Of a DNA stretch of 10,219 bases, positions 1 through 6,265 are shown piece by piece. Made by a program: the position numbers and the translations under genes. The stretch is taken from NCBI GenBank assembly GCA_028703995.1, contig JAQVLU010000014.1, positions 1-10,219 on the forward strand, written 5' to 3'. The first letter of the stretch is position 1; each line of letters opens with the position of its first letter. The DNA comes from Minisyncoccota bacterium (GTDB lineage: Bacteria; Patescibacteriota; Minisyncoccia; Minisyncoccales; Minisyncoccaceae). The notes beneath the pieces were generated by a model that was given only the letters and a program-made list of their open reading frames with translations, had not been told where the DNA came from and did no database searches.

Positions 1-495
1 GAAGTTACTTTTGATATTGATGCTAGTGGTATTTTAACAGTAACTGCTAAAGATAAAGCTTCAAATAAAGTTCAATCAATAAGAGTTGAAGGATCATTAG
101 GATTATCTGATGAAGAAATTGAAAAGATGAAAAAAGAAGCTGAATTAAATGCGAGTGAAGACAAAAAGAAAAGAGATTTAATTGAAGCAAAAAACAATGC
201 AGAAAATTTAATCTATACTGTTGAGAAAACTTTAAAAGAAGCAGAAGGTAAGGTGAGTGAAGAAGATAAAAAACCAGTTTTAGAAAAATTAGAAGAGCTC
301 AAAAAGATTAAAGACTCTGATAATTTAGAAGAAATTAAAACTAAGACTGATGAAGTATCAACTTTAATTCAACAAATTGGAGCTAAGATGTATCAAGCAA
401 ATAGTGCTTCAGAAGAAAAGAAAGAAGAGTCAAATGTAGAAGAGGCAGAAACTGAAGAAGTCAAAGATAACGAAGAGAATAAAGAAAACAAATAA
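1..495 (+). CDS. dnaK: Chaperone DnaK (Hsp70), C-terminal part, 5' end outside window
   Basis: The reading frame is open from base 1 and ends at TAA 493-495, so this is the last 164 residues of a longer protein. The first ~40 residues (EVTFDIDASGILTVTAKDK, then SLGLSDEEIEKM) are the end of the Hsp70 substrate-binding beta-sandwich and the start of the helical lid. The rest is the charged alpha-helical lid, ending in a very acidic Glu/Lys-rich tail, as is usual for bacterial DnaK. DnaK is the ATP-driven cytoplasmic chaperone that works with DnaJ and GrpE. The nucleotide-binding domain and any promoter lie upstream of the window. The stop codon shares one base with the dnaJ start, so translation of the two is probably coupled. 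The ATG at 127 lies inside the lid and is not the gene start. Confidence 0.95.
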   Translation, partial: EVTFDIDASGILTVTAKDKASNKVQSIRVEGSLGLSDEEIEKMKKEAELNASEDKKKRDLIEAKNNAENLIYTVEKTLKEAEGKVSEEDKKPVLEKLEELKKIKDSDNLEEIKTKTDEVSTLIQQIGAKMYQANSASEEKKEESNVEEAETEEVKDNEENKENK

Positions 496-1577
496 TGGCA
501 AAAGATTACTATAATACTTTGGGGGTAGAAAAAAACGCTACCCCTGAAGAGATTAAAAAAGCTTTTTACAAATTAGCTCATAAATATCATCCTGATAAAA
601 AAGGAGGTGATGAAAATAAGTTTAAGGAGATTAACGAAGCTTATCAAGTTTTATCTGATAAGAATAAAAGAGCTCAATACGATCAATTTGGGAGTAATTT
701 TAATAATGCTCAAGGAGGTCCTTCTTCTCAAGGATTTAATTGGGAAGATTTTTCTTCTGGTTTTTCAGGCGGAACAGGAAATATTGATTTAGAAGATCTT
801 TTTGAGATGTTTCAAGGAGGAGGGCAAAGACAAAGAAAAAATTCAAAAAGAGGGAATGATCTTGAAGTAGAAATTTCTATTCCTTTATCTTCGGTTCTTG
901 AGAATCAAGTTAAAAAAATTAAGATAAACAAATTTGTAACCTGTACTCATTGTAATGGAAAAGGAGCAGAAGCGGGGAGTAATTTTAAAACTTGTAAAAC
1001 TTGCTCTGGTAGAGGAACAATAGAAGAAGTGAGGAAAACTTTTTTAGGAGCTTTTAGACAAACAAGAATTTGTCCTGATTGCGATGGAGAAGGAAAGATT
1101 CCAGAAAAGATATGTAGTGTTTGTGGTGGAGAAGGAAGAGTGAAAAAAGAAGAAGTAATTGAGATTCAAATAGAGAAAGGTATTGACACAAATGAGGTAA
1201 TTAAGTTACAAGGAAGAGGTGGCGCTGGGAAAAAAGGAGCAGAAGCAGGAGATTTGTATATTAGAGTGATCATAGAAGAAGACCCAGTTTTCGAAAGAAG
1301 AGGAGATGATCTTTTAATGAATCTTCCAATTTCTATTTCACAAGCAGTGCTTGGAGATAAAATTAAAATTAAGACCCTTGAAAAATCTGAAATTTTTGTT
1401 AAAATACCAAATAGTGTTCAAACAGGAAAGATTTTAAAGGTATCGAATAGAGGAATACCGCATTTTTCTAGATTCGGAAGAGGTGATTTATACATTCAAT
1501 TAATTGTAGAAATTCCTCAAAAATTAACAAACGAACAAAAAGAATTGTTCCAAAAATTAAAAAAAGAAGGATTATAA
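495..1577 (+). CDS. dnaJ: Chaperone protein DnaJ (Hsp40, type I)
   Basis: This 360-residue co-chaperone stimulates the DnaK ATPase and delivers substrates to it in the cytoplasm. The J-domain covers about residues 4-66, with the HPD motif at 32-34. A short Gly/Phe/Ser-rich linker follows (about 66-118). The zinc-binding region has all four CxxCxGxG repeats, beginning at C150, C167, C193 and C207. The C-terminal beta domains with GDLYIRV and GRGDLYIQL follow. Length and architecture match ordinary bacterial DnaJ, and no key residue is missing. The start ATG overlaps the dnaK stop (TAATG), which fixes the start and suggests translational coupling; I see no separate Shine-Dalgarno sequence needed. 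The stop codon lies in the middle of an 18-bp palindrome just ahead of the tRNA gene. Confidence 0.97.
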   Translation: MAKDYYNTLGVEKNATPEEIKKAFYKLAHKYHPDKKGGDENKFKEINEAYQVLSDKNKRAQYDQFGSNFNNAQGGPSSQGFNWEDFSSGFSGGTGNIDLEDLFEMFQGGGQRQRKNSKRGNDLEVEISIPLSSVLENQVKKIKINKFVTCTHCNGKGAEAGSNFKTCKTCSGRGTIEEVRKTFLGAFRQTRICPDCDGEGKIPEKICSVCGGEGRVKKEEVIEIQIEKGIDTNEVIKLQGRGGAGKKGAEAGDLYIRVIIEEDPVFERRGDDLLMNLPISISQAVLGDKIKIKTLEKSEIFVKIPNSVQTGKILKVSNRGIPHFSRFGRGDLYIQLIVEIPQKLTNEQKELFQKLKKEGL

Positions 1578-1583
1578 TCCTTC
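1566..1583. repeat. Perfect 18-bp palindrome spanning the dnaJ stop codon
   Basis: GAAGGATTATAATCCTTC is its own reverse complement (two 9-base arms). It contains the dnaJ TAA stop and a TATAAT hexamer at 1573-1578, and ends 4 bases before the tRNA. No T-run follows, so it is not a classical terminator. It could be an RNA hairpin that marks processing between dnaJ mRNA and tRNA. Alternatively, the TATAAT could be a -10 box for the tRNA, since it would place a start near 1585, but I see no good -35 at normal spacing. Confidence 0.5.
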
Positions 1584-1587
1584 GTAT

Positions 1588-1660
1588 GCCCTCATAGCTC
1601 AGTTGGTAGAGCAGCAACCTTTTAAGTTGACGGTCACAGGTTCGAGCCCTGTTGGGGGCA
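1588..1660 (+). tRNA. tRNA-Lys (anticodon UUU)
   Basis: A full cloverleaf can be drawn over 73 bases. The 7-bp acceptor stem is GCCCTCA/TGGGGGC, with one G-U pair. The D stem is GCTC/GAGC with an AGTTGGTA loop. The anticodon loop is CTTTTAA with TTT at its centre. The T stem is ACAGG/CCTGT with the loop TTCGAGC. The anticodon stem has four clean pairs plus an apparent G-A mismatch at its outer end (27-43). The discriminator base is A, and the following bases are CAAA, so the CCA end is not encoded. It lies 10 bases after dnaJ on the same strand and may be cut out of a dnaKJ transcript. Confidence 0.96.
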
Positions 1661-1680
1661 CAAAGTAATTAATTTACATA

Positions 1681-1720
1681 AAAAAATTAGGAAGTTGCAA
1701 TTTGCATCCTTCCTATTTTG
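1681..1720. terminator. Bidirectional terminator hairpin between tRNA-Lys and the inositol synthase fusion gene
   Basis: The arms TAGGAAG (1688-1694) and CTTCCTA (1709-1715) pair perfectly, and the loop can pair further through TGCA/TGCA. On the plus strand the stem is followed by TTTTGTTT. On the minus strand it is followed by a run of T (complement of 1681-1686). It can therefore end both the dnaKJ-tRNA transcript and the minus-strand fusion gene, whose TAA stop is complement 1687-1689, inside the structure. Confidence 0.6.
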
Positions 1721-3543
1721 TTTACGTACTCTGAAACTTCTTGATCTAAGCAGGTAACATTAGTCTCTTTTTTGACTTTTTTGTTTTCATCAATTGCGAT
1801 AATTGTTGCTTTGATGTTTGCATCGATTAAGGCTTCGGTACTTCTATTTCCGAAGCTAATAACAATATCTTCTTTATTTATCTCAGGAATTCCTTCGAAC
1901 AAAGAAACGATGATAGCTTGGGGAATAAGGCTTTTAATGCCTTTTTCTCTCAGAGCAAAAGGATAATAATTTTCCTTGTGTTCCAAGATGTATATTTTGG
2001 AGGAGGCTTTCTTGTGTTTTAAGGCCTCGATAGCAAGTAATTCTCCAATCTTCACATCATCTGGTCCCAGATATGTAAGGATTGGTAACTTGATATTTTC
2101 CGGAGAAGGAGAATTTACGGCAACTATATTTCCAGAGAATTCTTTAAGAATTTTTTCCATTTGCTTCATTTTGTTAATATAACAGAACGAAACAAACAAA
2201 GTGTTTTCTTTCTTATTCTCTTCACTTAAAACGACTTCTTTTAATTTTAAAAGATATTCATCTTCGTTGCGGTATTTTTCCGAAACGGAATTGTTCCAAA
2301 ATGTTGCATTGTTCTTTTTGGCTAAGTATTCTAATTTTTTACAGATTTCTGAAAAGATTTCTGAATAGAATTCGCCTGATTGAGAAAGGTCGCTTGTCCT
2401 TGATGGAAAAACAGTGATCCATTTGTGATCGCCACGAATGAATTTTTCTACTCCTTCGTATGCTTCATCATCAGTCATTTGAATGAGCGGATGCTTCATT
2501 AAGAAGGCTGAGCACTCGAGGAGTGGTCCTTTCATCTTTCGGTCAAGAGCGACTCTAACTAATCTAATGGCGTCGATAATGACACCAGCAGAATTTGGTG
2601 AATCGGTTACTTCTAATCGGGTAAAAATTTTGATTTGATTTTCCCCGAAACCAGTTCCAAGCATGTGGATGAACGCTTCTTTATTATCTCCTAAGAAGGG
2701 TATGTAGTCAGCAGGACCAACATGAAGATTGTCATAGCTGAGTCTTTTTAATAATTGAGACTCAACAGACTCTGTTTTAGAAACTTGTTTTGACTTAAGT
2801 CTTTCTGCAGCTTTCATGTTAGCAAAGTCGGTGTTTCCACCAACGTTTAATTGATAACTATTTTCACACGATATTCCTCTTTGAGAGAATAAATGAGCTA
2901 ATGCTCTGTGAATGATGGTTGCTCCCAATTGTGATTTTACATCATCTCCCAAACAAGGGATTCCAGCGTTTTCGAATTTCTTAGCCCAAGTTTTGTCTGA
3001 GCAAATAAATTCTGGCATGGCATTAATAAAAGCTACATTAGCATCTAATGCTGATTGAGCATAAAATGCGGTTGCTTCTTTTGAGCCTACTGGCATGTAG
3101 TTGATTAATATCTGTGCTCCTGTTTCTTTAAGCACTCTTACCACATCAACTGATTCTTGTTCGGATGGTAAAAAAGTTCTATCGTCTGGATAGGTTTTCA
3201 TTAATTCGGACACACCATCAAGAACTGGTCCCATCTGTACAATAACACCTGTTTTAGGCATTTTTTTACAGAATCTGGTAGTATTGTTTGGTTTGGCGAA
3301 AATTGCTAATGAGGCATCTTTTCCAACTTTTCTTTTGTCGACATCGAATGCAGCGACAAGTTTAATATCAAAGATGTGGTAACCACAAATAGTAGGATGC
3401 ATTAATCCTGGCACAAAACCAGGTTTAATTTTTCGATAATATGCTAGTCCTTGAAGTAAGGCACTTGCGCAGTTACCAATTCCTGAAATTGCTATTTTGA
3501 TCGTGTTTTCGGTACATTCTTTAGCTTTAGTTTTTTGCGACAT
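1687..3543 (-). CDS. Myo-inositol-1-phosphate synthase fused to an RbsB-like (periplasmic-binding-protein type 1) domain
   Basis: This 618-residue protein has two parts. Residues ~14-370 are an inositol-1-phosphate synthase of the short Ino1 type known from actinobacteria, which makes inositol phosphate from glucose-6-phosphate with bound NAD. Visible marks are the nucleotide-binding GIGNCA at 21-26, NVGGNTDF at 233-240, DSPNSAGVIIDA at 314-325, and the four lysines expected of the family at 252, 256, 288 and 350. Residues ~373-618 align along their length with the separate protein encoded at 7258-8040 and have the pattern of a cytoplasmic sugar-binding (RbsB/LacI-type) domain, e.g. YLGPDD, IISFGNRSTEALIDA-like and ATIIAIDEN. 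Start: the ATG at 3543 is chosen over an upstream ATG at 3624, because GGAG lies 7 bases ahead of it and the promoter -35 box occupies 3619-3624. The lipid-synthesis operon nearby supports the inositol role; the role of the C-terminal domain (allosteric sensing?) is inference. Confidence 0.88.
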   Translation of the reverse strand: MSQKTKAKECTENTIKIAISGIGNCASALLQGLAYYRKIKPGFVPGLMHPTICGYHIFDIKLVAAFDVDKRKVGKDASLAIFAKPNNTTRFCKKMPKTGVIVQMGPVLDGVSELMKTYPDDRTFLPSEQESVDVVRVLKETGAQILINYMPVGSKEATAFYAQSALDANVAFINAMPEFICSDKTWAKKFENAGIPCLGDDVKSQLGATIIHRALAHLFSQRGISCENSYQLNVGGNTDFANMKAAERLKSKQVSKTESVESQLLKRLSYDNLHVGPADYIPFLGDNKEAFIHMLGTGFGENQIKIFTRLEVTDSPNSAGVIIDAIRLVRVALDRKMKGPLLECSAFLMKHPLIQMTDDEAYEGVEKFIRGDHKWITVFPSRTSDLSQSGEFYSEIFSEICKKLEYLAKKNNATFWNNSVSEKYRNEDEYLLKLKEVVLSEENKKENTLFVSFCYINKMKQMEKILKEFSGNIVAVNSPSPENIKLPILTYLGPDDVKIGELLAIEALKHKKASSKIYILEHKENYYPFALREKGIKSLIPQAIIVSLFEGIPEINKEDIVISFGNRSTEALIDANIKATIIAIDENKKVKKETNVTCLDQEVSEYVNKIGRMQIATS

Positions 3544-3558
3544 TTTGAACTCCAAAAT
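3544..3558 (-). promoter_or_regulatory. Shine-Dalgarno site setting the start of the fusion gene
   Basis: Read on the minus strand, TTTTGGAGTTCAAA precedes ATG 3543, placing GGAG about 7 bases from the start. Most genes in this window have only A-rich leaders, so this site is noteworthy and decides the start. Confidence 0.7.
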
Positions 3559-3573
3559 TTGTAAGGTGCTAAT

Positions 3574-3589
3574 ATGGACTAAAGTCCAT
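3574..3589. promoter_or_regulatory. Candidate operator, 16-bp inverted repeat at +1
   Basis: ATGGACT-AA-AGTCCAT has perfect 7-base arms around a 2-base centre. It begins right at the transcription start predicted from the consensus promoter, where a bound repressor would block RNA polymerase. In RNA it could also form a short 5' hairpin. The regulator is unknown; the two PadR-like proteins encoded nearby are the obvious candidates. Confidence 0.6.
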
Positions 3590-3595
3590 GACTTA

Positions 3596-3624
3596 ATTAT
3601 AATATAAATAAGTTGAAATGTCAA
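3596..3624 (-). promoter_or_regulatory. Perfect-consensus sigma70 promoter of the inositol synthase fusion gene
   Basis: On the minus strand, TTGACA (complement 3619-3624) is separated by exactly 17 bases from TATAAT (complement 3596-3601). Both hexamers match consensus fully. Transcription should begin about 7 bases beyond the -10, near 3589, giving a leader of about 45 bases. Such a strong promoter would be expected to need repression, and an inverted repeat lies exactly at the predicted start. Confidence 0.8.
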
Positions 3625-3742
3625 TACTATTTAATCTTGAATATGTGGAGTTTTTTTAGAGAGAGCATAGTTTATGATACGAACAAAACAAAAAACAACA
3701 ATTGGTTTAGCAATTAGAGTTTTTTAGTTATTTTAAAATTAA
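3625..3742. other. AT-rich gap between EF-P and the fusion-gene promoter
   Basis: No convincing gene is visible on either strand. On the minus strand, downstream of efp, AATTG/CAATT (complement 3711-3715 and 3700-3704) could form a weak 5-bp stem followed by a T-rich stretch. This is a possible but poor terminator for the EF-P operon. Confidence 0.3.
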
Positions 3743-4309
3743 TTATTCGTTTGTTCTTCTAACGTATTCTCCTCGTTCTGTATTAATTTCAATAATGTCA
3801 TTTTCATTAATAAAGAGTGGGGCGTTCATTACGGTTCCGTTTTCAAGAGTGATGGCTTTATTACCTGAAGCGGCTCTATCACCTTTAACTCCTGGAGTAA
3901 CTTCAATGACTTTTAATTGAACTTTAATTGGTAGTTTTACGTTAATGATTTTATCGTTAAAAAGAAGTGTTTCCACAACTTCATTAGTTTTTAAAAATCT
4001 TGATTCTTCTCCAATCTGTTCGGCGGTTAATTCGAATCTGTTTGAAGGATTTTTTACTTCAGAAAAAACTAATTTTCCTTTATTTTCGTAGATAAACTTA
4101 GCTTCTTTTTTTGCAATATCAGCTTCTTCAAAACTATCTCTTGGTTGTATTGTTTTTGTAATAACACCTCCTGTGGCTAAATTTTTAAGCTTTGTTTGAA
4201 GGTAGGAATGCCCTCTACCTTTAAAAACAGATTGAGCTTCTACGATCTCGTATGGTTGATCGTTTATGGTAATTATTTTTCCTCTTTCAAGTTCTGAGTA
4301 TGATAACAT
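3743..4309 (-). CDS. efp: Translation elongation factor P
   Basis: The protein is 188 residues, the usual bacterial EF-P length (three beta-barrel domains), and binds the ribosome E/P site to relieve stalling at polyproline stretches. It shows the N-terminal KOW-like domain (ERGKIITINDQPYEIVEA), the KLKNL strand after the tip loop, the middle domain, and the C-terminal signature region (TPGVKGDRAASGNKAITLENG, then VPLF-like APLFINENDIIEINT). The loop tip reads KGRGHSY. Gap-free comparison with the E. coli loop places Arg32 at the position of the modified Lys34. It is the last gene of a three-gene minus-strand operon, 4 bases after the preceding stop. No Shine-Dalgarno sequence is visible (leader AAATAAAAAT). 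Confidence 0.95.
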   Translation of the reverse strand: MLSYSELERGKIITINDQPYEIVEAQSVFKGRGHSYLQTKLKNLATGGVITKTIQPRDSFEEADIAKKEAKFIYENKGKLVFSEVKNPSNRFELTAEQIGEESRFLKTNEVVETLLFNDKIINVKLPIKVQLKVIEVTPGVKGDRAASGNKAITLENGTVMNAPLFINENDIIEINTERGEYVRRTNE

Positions 4310-4313
4310 ATTT

Positions 4314-4739
4314 TTATTTTATTATTTTCCAATTAATATCTTTTTCTTCGCCTGCAAACTCAAGCCATTCACCGTCCTTATTAACTACAAACCATTTCTT
4401 TTTCATTTGAGACCAAACCATTGGGTCTTCGTTATAGAAAGGCTTCTTAACAACTTCTTTCGGTTTAAGCTTATCTAATTCTAACCATTTTTTGAAAACA
4501 GTTTCAATAGCATAATCAAGATTTCTAGATTTCGCCCAATCAGAAACTATGCTAATAGCTTTTTTTGCGCCTTCTTTCGAACCCGCAAGTTCAATTAATT
4601 CTTTAGCTGGCCGTGTAAATCTAGAATAAATAATCTTTCTTTTTTTAGCGTCTTCCTTTATTTGAGGAAGAGTGTAGCCTTTCGTGTAAAAGAAGTGATT
4701 AATTACTTCTTGTATTTCGGTTTCTTTTTTCTCTTTCAT
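4314..4739 (-). CDS. Conserved-looking protein of unknown function (141 aa)
   Basis: I do not recognise this protein. It is soluble, rich in Lys and Glu, with no signal peptide or membrane segment. Residues ~5-75 look largely helical. A middle stretch (SDWAKSRNLDYAIETVFKKW) resembles an amphipathic helix pair. The C-terminal third is rich in Trp (W109, W116, W124, W137) and reads as short strands, as in a small beta domain. Its ATG overlaps the stop of the upstream PadR-like gene by four bases (ATGA), and efp starts 4 bases after its own stop, so all three are almost certainly one transcript. Placement suggests a role in translation or regulation, but nothing in the sequence proves it. The helical part may bind nucleic acid; that is a guess. 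Confidence 0.8.
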   Translation of the reverse strand: MKEKKETEIQEVINHFFYTKGYTLPQIKEDAKKRKIIYSRFTRPAKELIELAGSKEGAKKAISIVSDWAKSRNLDYAIETVFKKWLELDKLKPKEVVKKPFYNEDPMVWSQMKKKWFVVNKDGEWLEFAGEEKDINWKIIK

Positions 4740-5035
4740 AAATTTCTAACAATATTATTATAGAAATCTTTAACTTTTTCAAGCTCCTCTCTTCCTTTTT
4801 GAGTTATAGAATAAACTCTTCTTTGTCCAGACTGTTCACTAGTAACAAGACCTTCAAGTTCAAGAGAATAAAGAACTCTATAGGGAGTTATTTTTCCAGG
4901 TCTAAAACCAAACCTTTTTTCTATTATTGATGGAAAATCCCAACCATGATCCGGTTTATCTTTTAAAATCATTAGAATATATATCCATAAATTTCCTTTT
5001 GTATTATATTTTTGAAGTCTTAAAAATGGATCCAT
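4736..5035 (-). CDS. PadR-like winged-helix transcriptional regulator
   Basis: This 99-residue protein has the PadR-type layout. A first helix with NLWIYILMILKDKPDHGWD is followed by a recognition region (GKITPYRVLYSLELEGLVTSE), a beta wing (GQRRVYSITQKGREEL) and a final helix that would serve for dimerisation. Proteins of this family bind inverted repeats and usually repress neighbouring and own genes. It is homologous to the protein encoded at 6266-6577 (shared NLWIYIL, VL.LE..G, Y..T.KG.EEL). It is the first gene of the minus-strand operon with the 141-residue protein and efp, and is transcribed away from the second inositol synthase, sharing a promoter region with it. The stop is TGA, which indicates UGA is not reassigned in this organism. 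Confidence 0.85.
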   Translation of the reverse strand: MDPFLRLQKYNTKGNLWIYILMILKDKPDHGWDFPSIIEKRFGFRPGKITPYRVLYSLELEGLVTSEQSGQRRVYSITQKGREELEKVKDFYNNIVRNL

Positions 5036-5057
5036 ATTTTAATAATAGTTGATTTTT

Positions 5058-5086
5058 AGAATAAGTAAAGAGTTAAGGATTGACAA
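5058..5086 (-). promoter_or_regulatory. Promoter of the PadR / 141-aa / EF-P operon
   Basis: On the minus strand, TTGTCA (complement 5081-5086) and TATTCT (complement 5058-5063) are 17 bases apart. Transcription would start near 5051, leaving a leader of about 16 bases without a Shine-Dalgarno sequence. The -35 overlaps the -35 of the plus-strand promoter by five bases. Confidence 0.6.
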
Positions 5087-5107
5087 ACTGTTTTACGGGT
5101 GTAAAAT
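5080..5107 (+). promoter_or_regulatory. Promoter of the second inositol synthase operon
   Basis: TTGACA (5080-5085), then 16 bases, then TAAAAT (5102-5107); start predicted near 5114, about 28 bases ahead of the ATG at 5142. It is back to back with the minus-strand promoter, and the two share nearly the same -35 bases. Confidence 0.7.
5091..5106. promoter_or_regulatory. Candidate operator TTTTAC-N4-GTAAAA in the divergent promoter
   Basis: TTTTAC (5091-5096) and GTAAAA (5101-5106) form a perfect 6-base inverted repeat around GGGT. It sits between the -35 and -10 of the inositol synthase promoter and immediately upstream of the shared -35. A protein bound here would block the plus promoter directly and could influence the minus one. 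The PadR-like regulator transcribed from this region is the natural candidate. Confidence 0.55.
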
Positions 5108-5141
5108 ATAGATAATAATAAATAATTTTAATTAAAAAAAC

Positions 5142-6251
5142 ATGGAAAATAATAAAAAAATTAAGATTGCCATTGCTGGATTAGGAAACTGCGCTAGTTC
5201 ACTTATTCAAGGATTAGAATATTATAAAAATATTGATACTAACGACGAGTTAGTTCCTGGGTTAATGCATAACATTATTGGAAATTATAAAATTTCTGAT
5301 ATTGAGATTGTAGCTGTTTTTGATATTGATAAAAGAAAAGTGGGTAAAGATTTTGCCGAAGCCATTTTTGAAAAACCAAACAATACTATTGTGTTTTGCG
5401 GAAATATTCCTAAGTCTGGAGTAAAAGTACAAATGGGACCAGTTTTAGATGGTGTTGCTGATCATATGTCTGACTATCCTGAAGAGGAAAGATTTGTTAT
5501 TGCGGACGAAAAGACTTGCGATGTAGTTAAAGTTTTGAAAGAATCTGGAGCACAAATGCTTGTTAATTACATGCCAGTAGGTTCGCAAAAAGCAACTGAG
5601 TTCTATGCTCAAGCTTGTATTGATGCTGGTATTGGATTTATTAACGGAATGCCAGTATTTATTTGTTCAGATAAAGAATGGGCAAAGAAATTTGAAGACG
5701 CAGGACTTCCTTGTTTGGGGGATGATGTTAAAGCACAAGTTGGAGCAACTATTACTCACAGAACCTTAGCTCATTTATTTTCTCAAAGAGGAGTTATTAT
5801 TGATAAGTCTTATCAATTAAACTTTGGAGGGAATACTGATTTTTTAAACATGCTTGAAAGAAAGAGATTAAAATCTAAGAAACTTTCTAAAACAGAAGCC
5901 GTGGAATCAGAATTAACTCAAAGACTTGATTACAATAATTTACATATTGGACCATCAGATTATATTCCTTTTTTAAAAGACAACAAGATTTGTTTCTTAA
6001 GAATTGAAGGAAGAAAGTTCGGTAACGTTCCTGTTTCAATTGAACTTAAATTATCAGTAGAAGATTCTCCAAACTCAGCTGGAGTTATTATTGACGCTAT
6101 TAGAATGATGAAATTGGCTTTAGATAGAGGAGTAGCAGGAGTACTTTTATCTCCTTCTGCCTACTTTATGAAACACCCAATGGAACAAATTACTGACGAC
6201 AAGGCTAGAGATATGGTAGAAGAATTTATTTTAAATAAAAGAGAAAGATAA
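5142..6251 (+). CDS. ino1: Inositol-3-phosphate (myo-inositol-1-phosphate) synthase
   Basis: This 369-residue cytoplasmic enzyme converts glucose-6-phosphate to inositol phosphate with NAD recycled in the active site. It closely follows the short actinobacterial/archaeal-type Ino1 pattern over its full length: GLGNCASSL at 13-21 (NAD binding), DIDKRKVG at 61-68, NYMPVGS at 142-148, LGDDVKAQVGATITHR at 192-207, FGGNTDFLNM at 228-237 and DSPNSAGVIIDAIR at 308-321. Lysines 246, 250, 282 and 344 match the family's catalytic and phosphate-binding lysines. It is a clear paralogue of residues 14-370 of the protein at 1687-3543 but lacks the added binding domain. It heads an operon with a PadR-like gene 14 bases on and a lipid phosphatidyltransferase 4 bases further, so its product probably feeds inositol lipid synthesis. 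No Shine-Dalgarno sequence; the leader is A-rich. Confidence 0.95.
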   Translation: MENNKKIKIAIAGLGNCASSLIQGLEYYKNIDTNDELVPGLMHNIIGNYKISDIEIVAVFDIDKRKVGKDFAEAIFEKPNNTIVFCGNIPKSGVKVQMGPVLDGVADHMSDYPEEERFVIADEKTCDVVKVLKESGAQMLVNYMPVGSQKATEFYAQACIDAGIGFINGMPVFICSDKEWAKKFEDAGLPCLGDDVKAQVGATITHRTLAHLFSQRGVIIDKSYQLNFGGNTDFLNMLERKRLKSKKLSKTEAVESELTQRLDYNNLHIGPSDYIPFLKDNKICFLRIEGRKFGNVPVSIELKLSVEDSPNSAGVIIDAIRMMKLALDRGVAGVLLSPSAYFMKHPMEQITDDKARDMVEEFILNKRER

Positions 6252-6265
6252 AATTAATAAAAAAT

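Noticed and set aside
3544..3624. Upstream in-frame ATG at 3624 that would add 27 residues to the inositol synthase fusion.
   Set aside because: It falls on the promoter -35 box, it would come before the predicted transcription start, and the added residues do not match the paralogue. ATG 3543 has a good Shine-Dalgarno site.
5026..5035. ATGGATCCAT palindrome at the start of the PadR-like gene as an operator.
   Set aside because: It is only 10 bp, lies inside the coding start (Met-Asp-Pro), and does not match the other inverted repeats; chance is enough to explain it.
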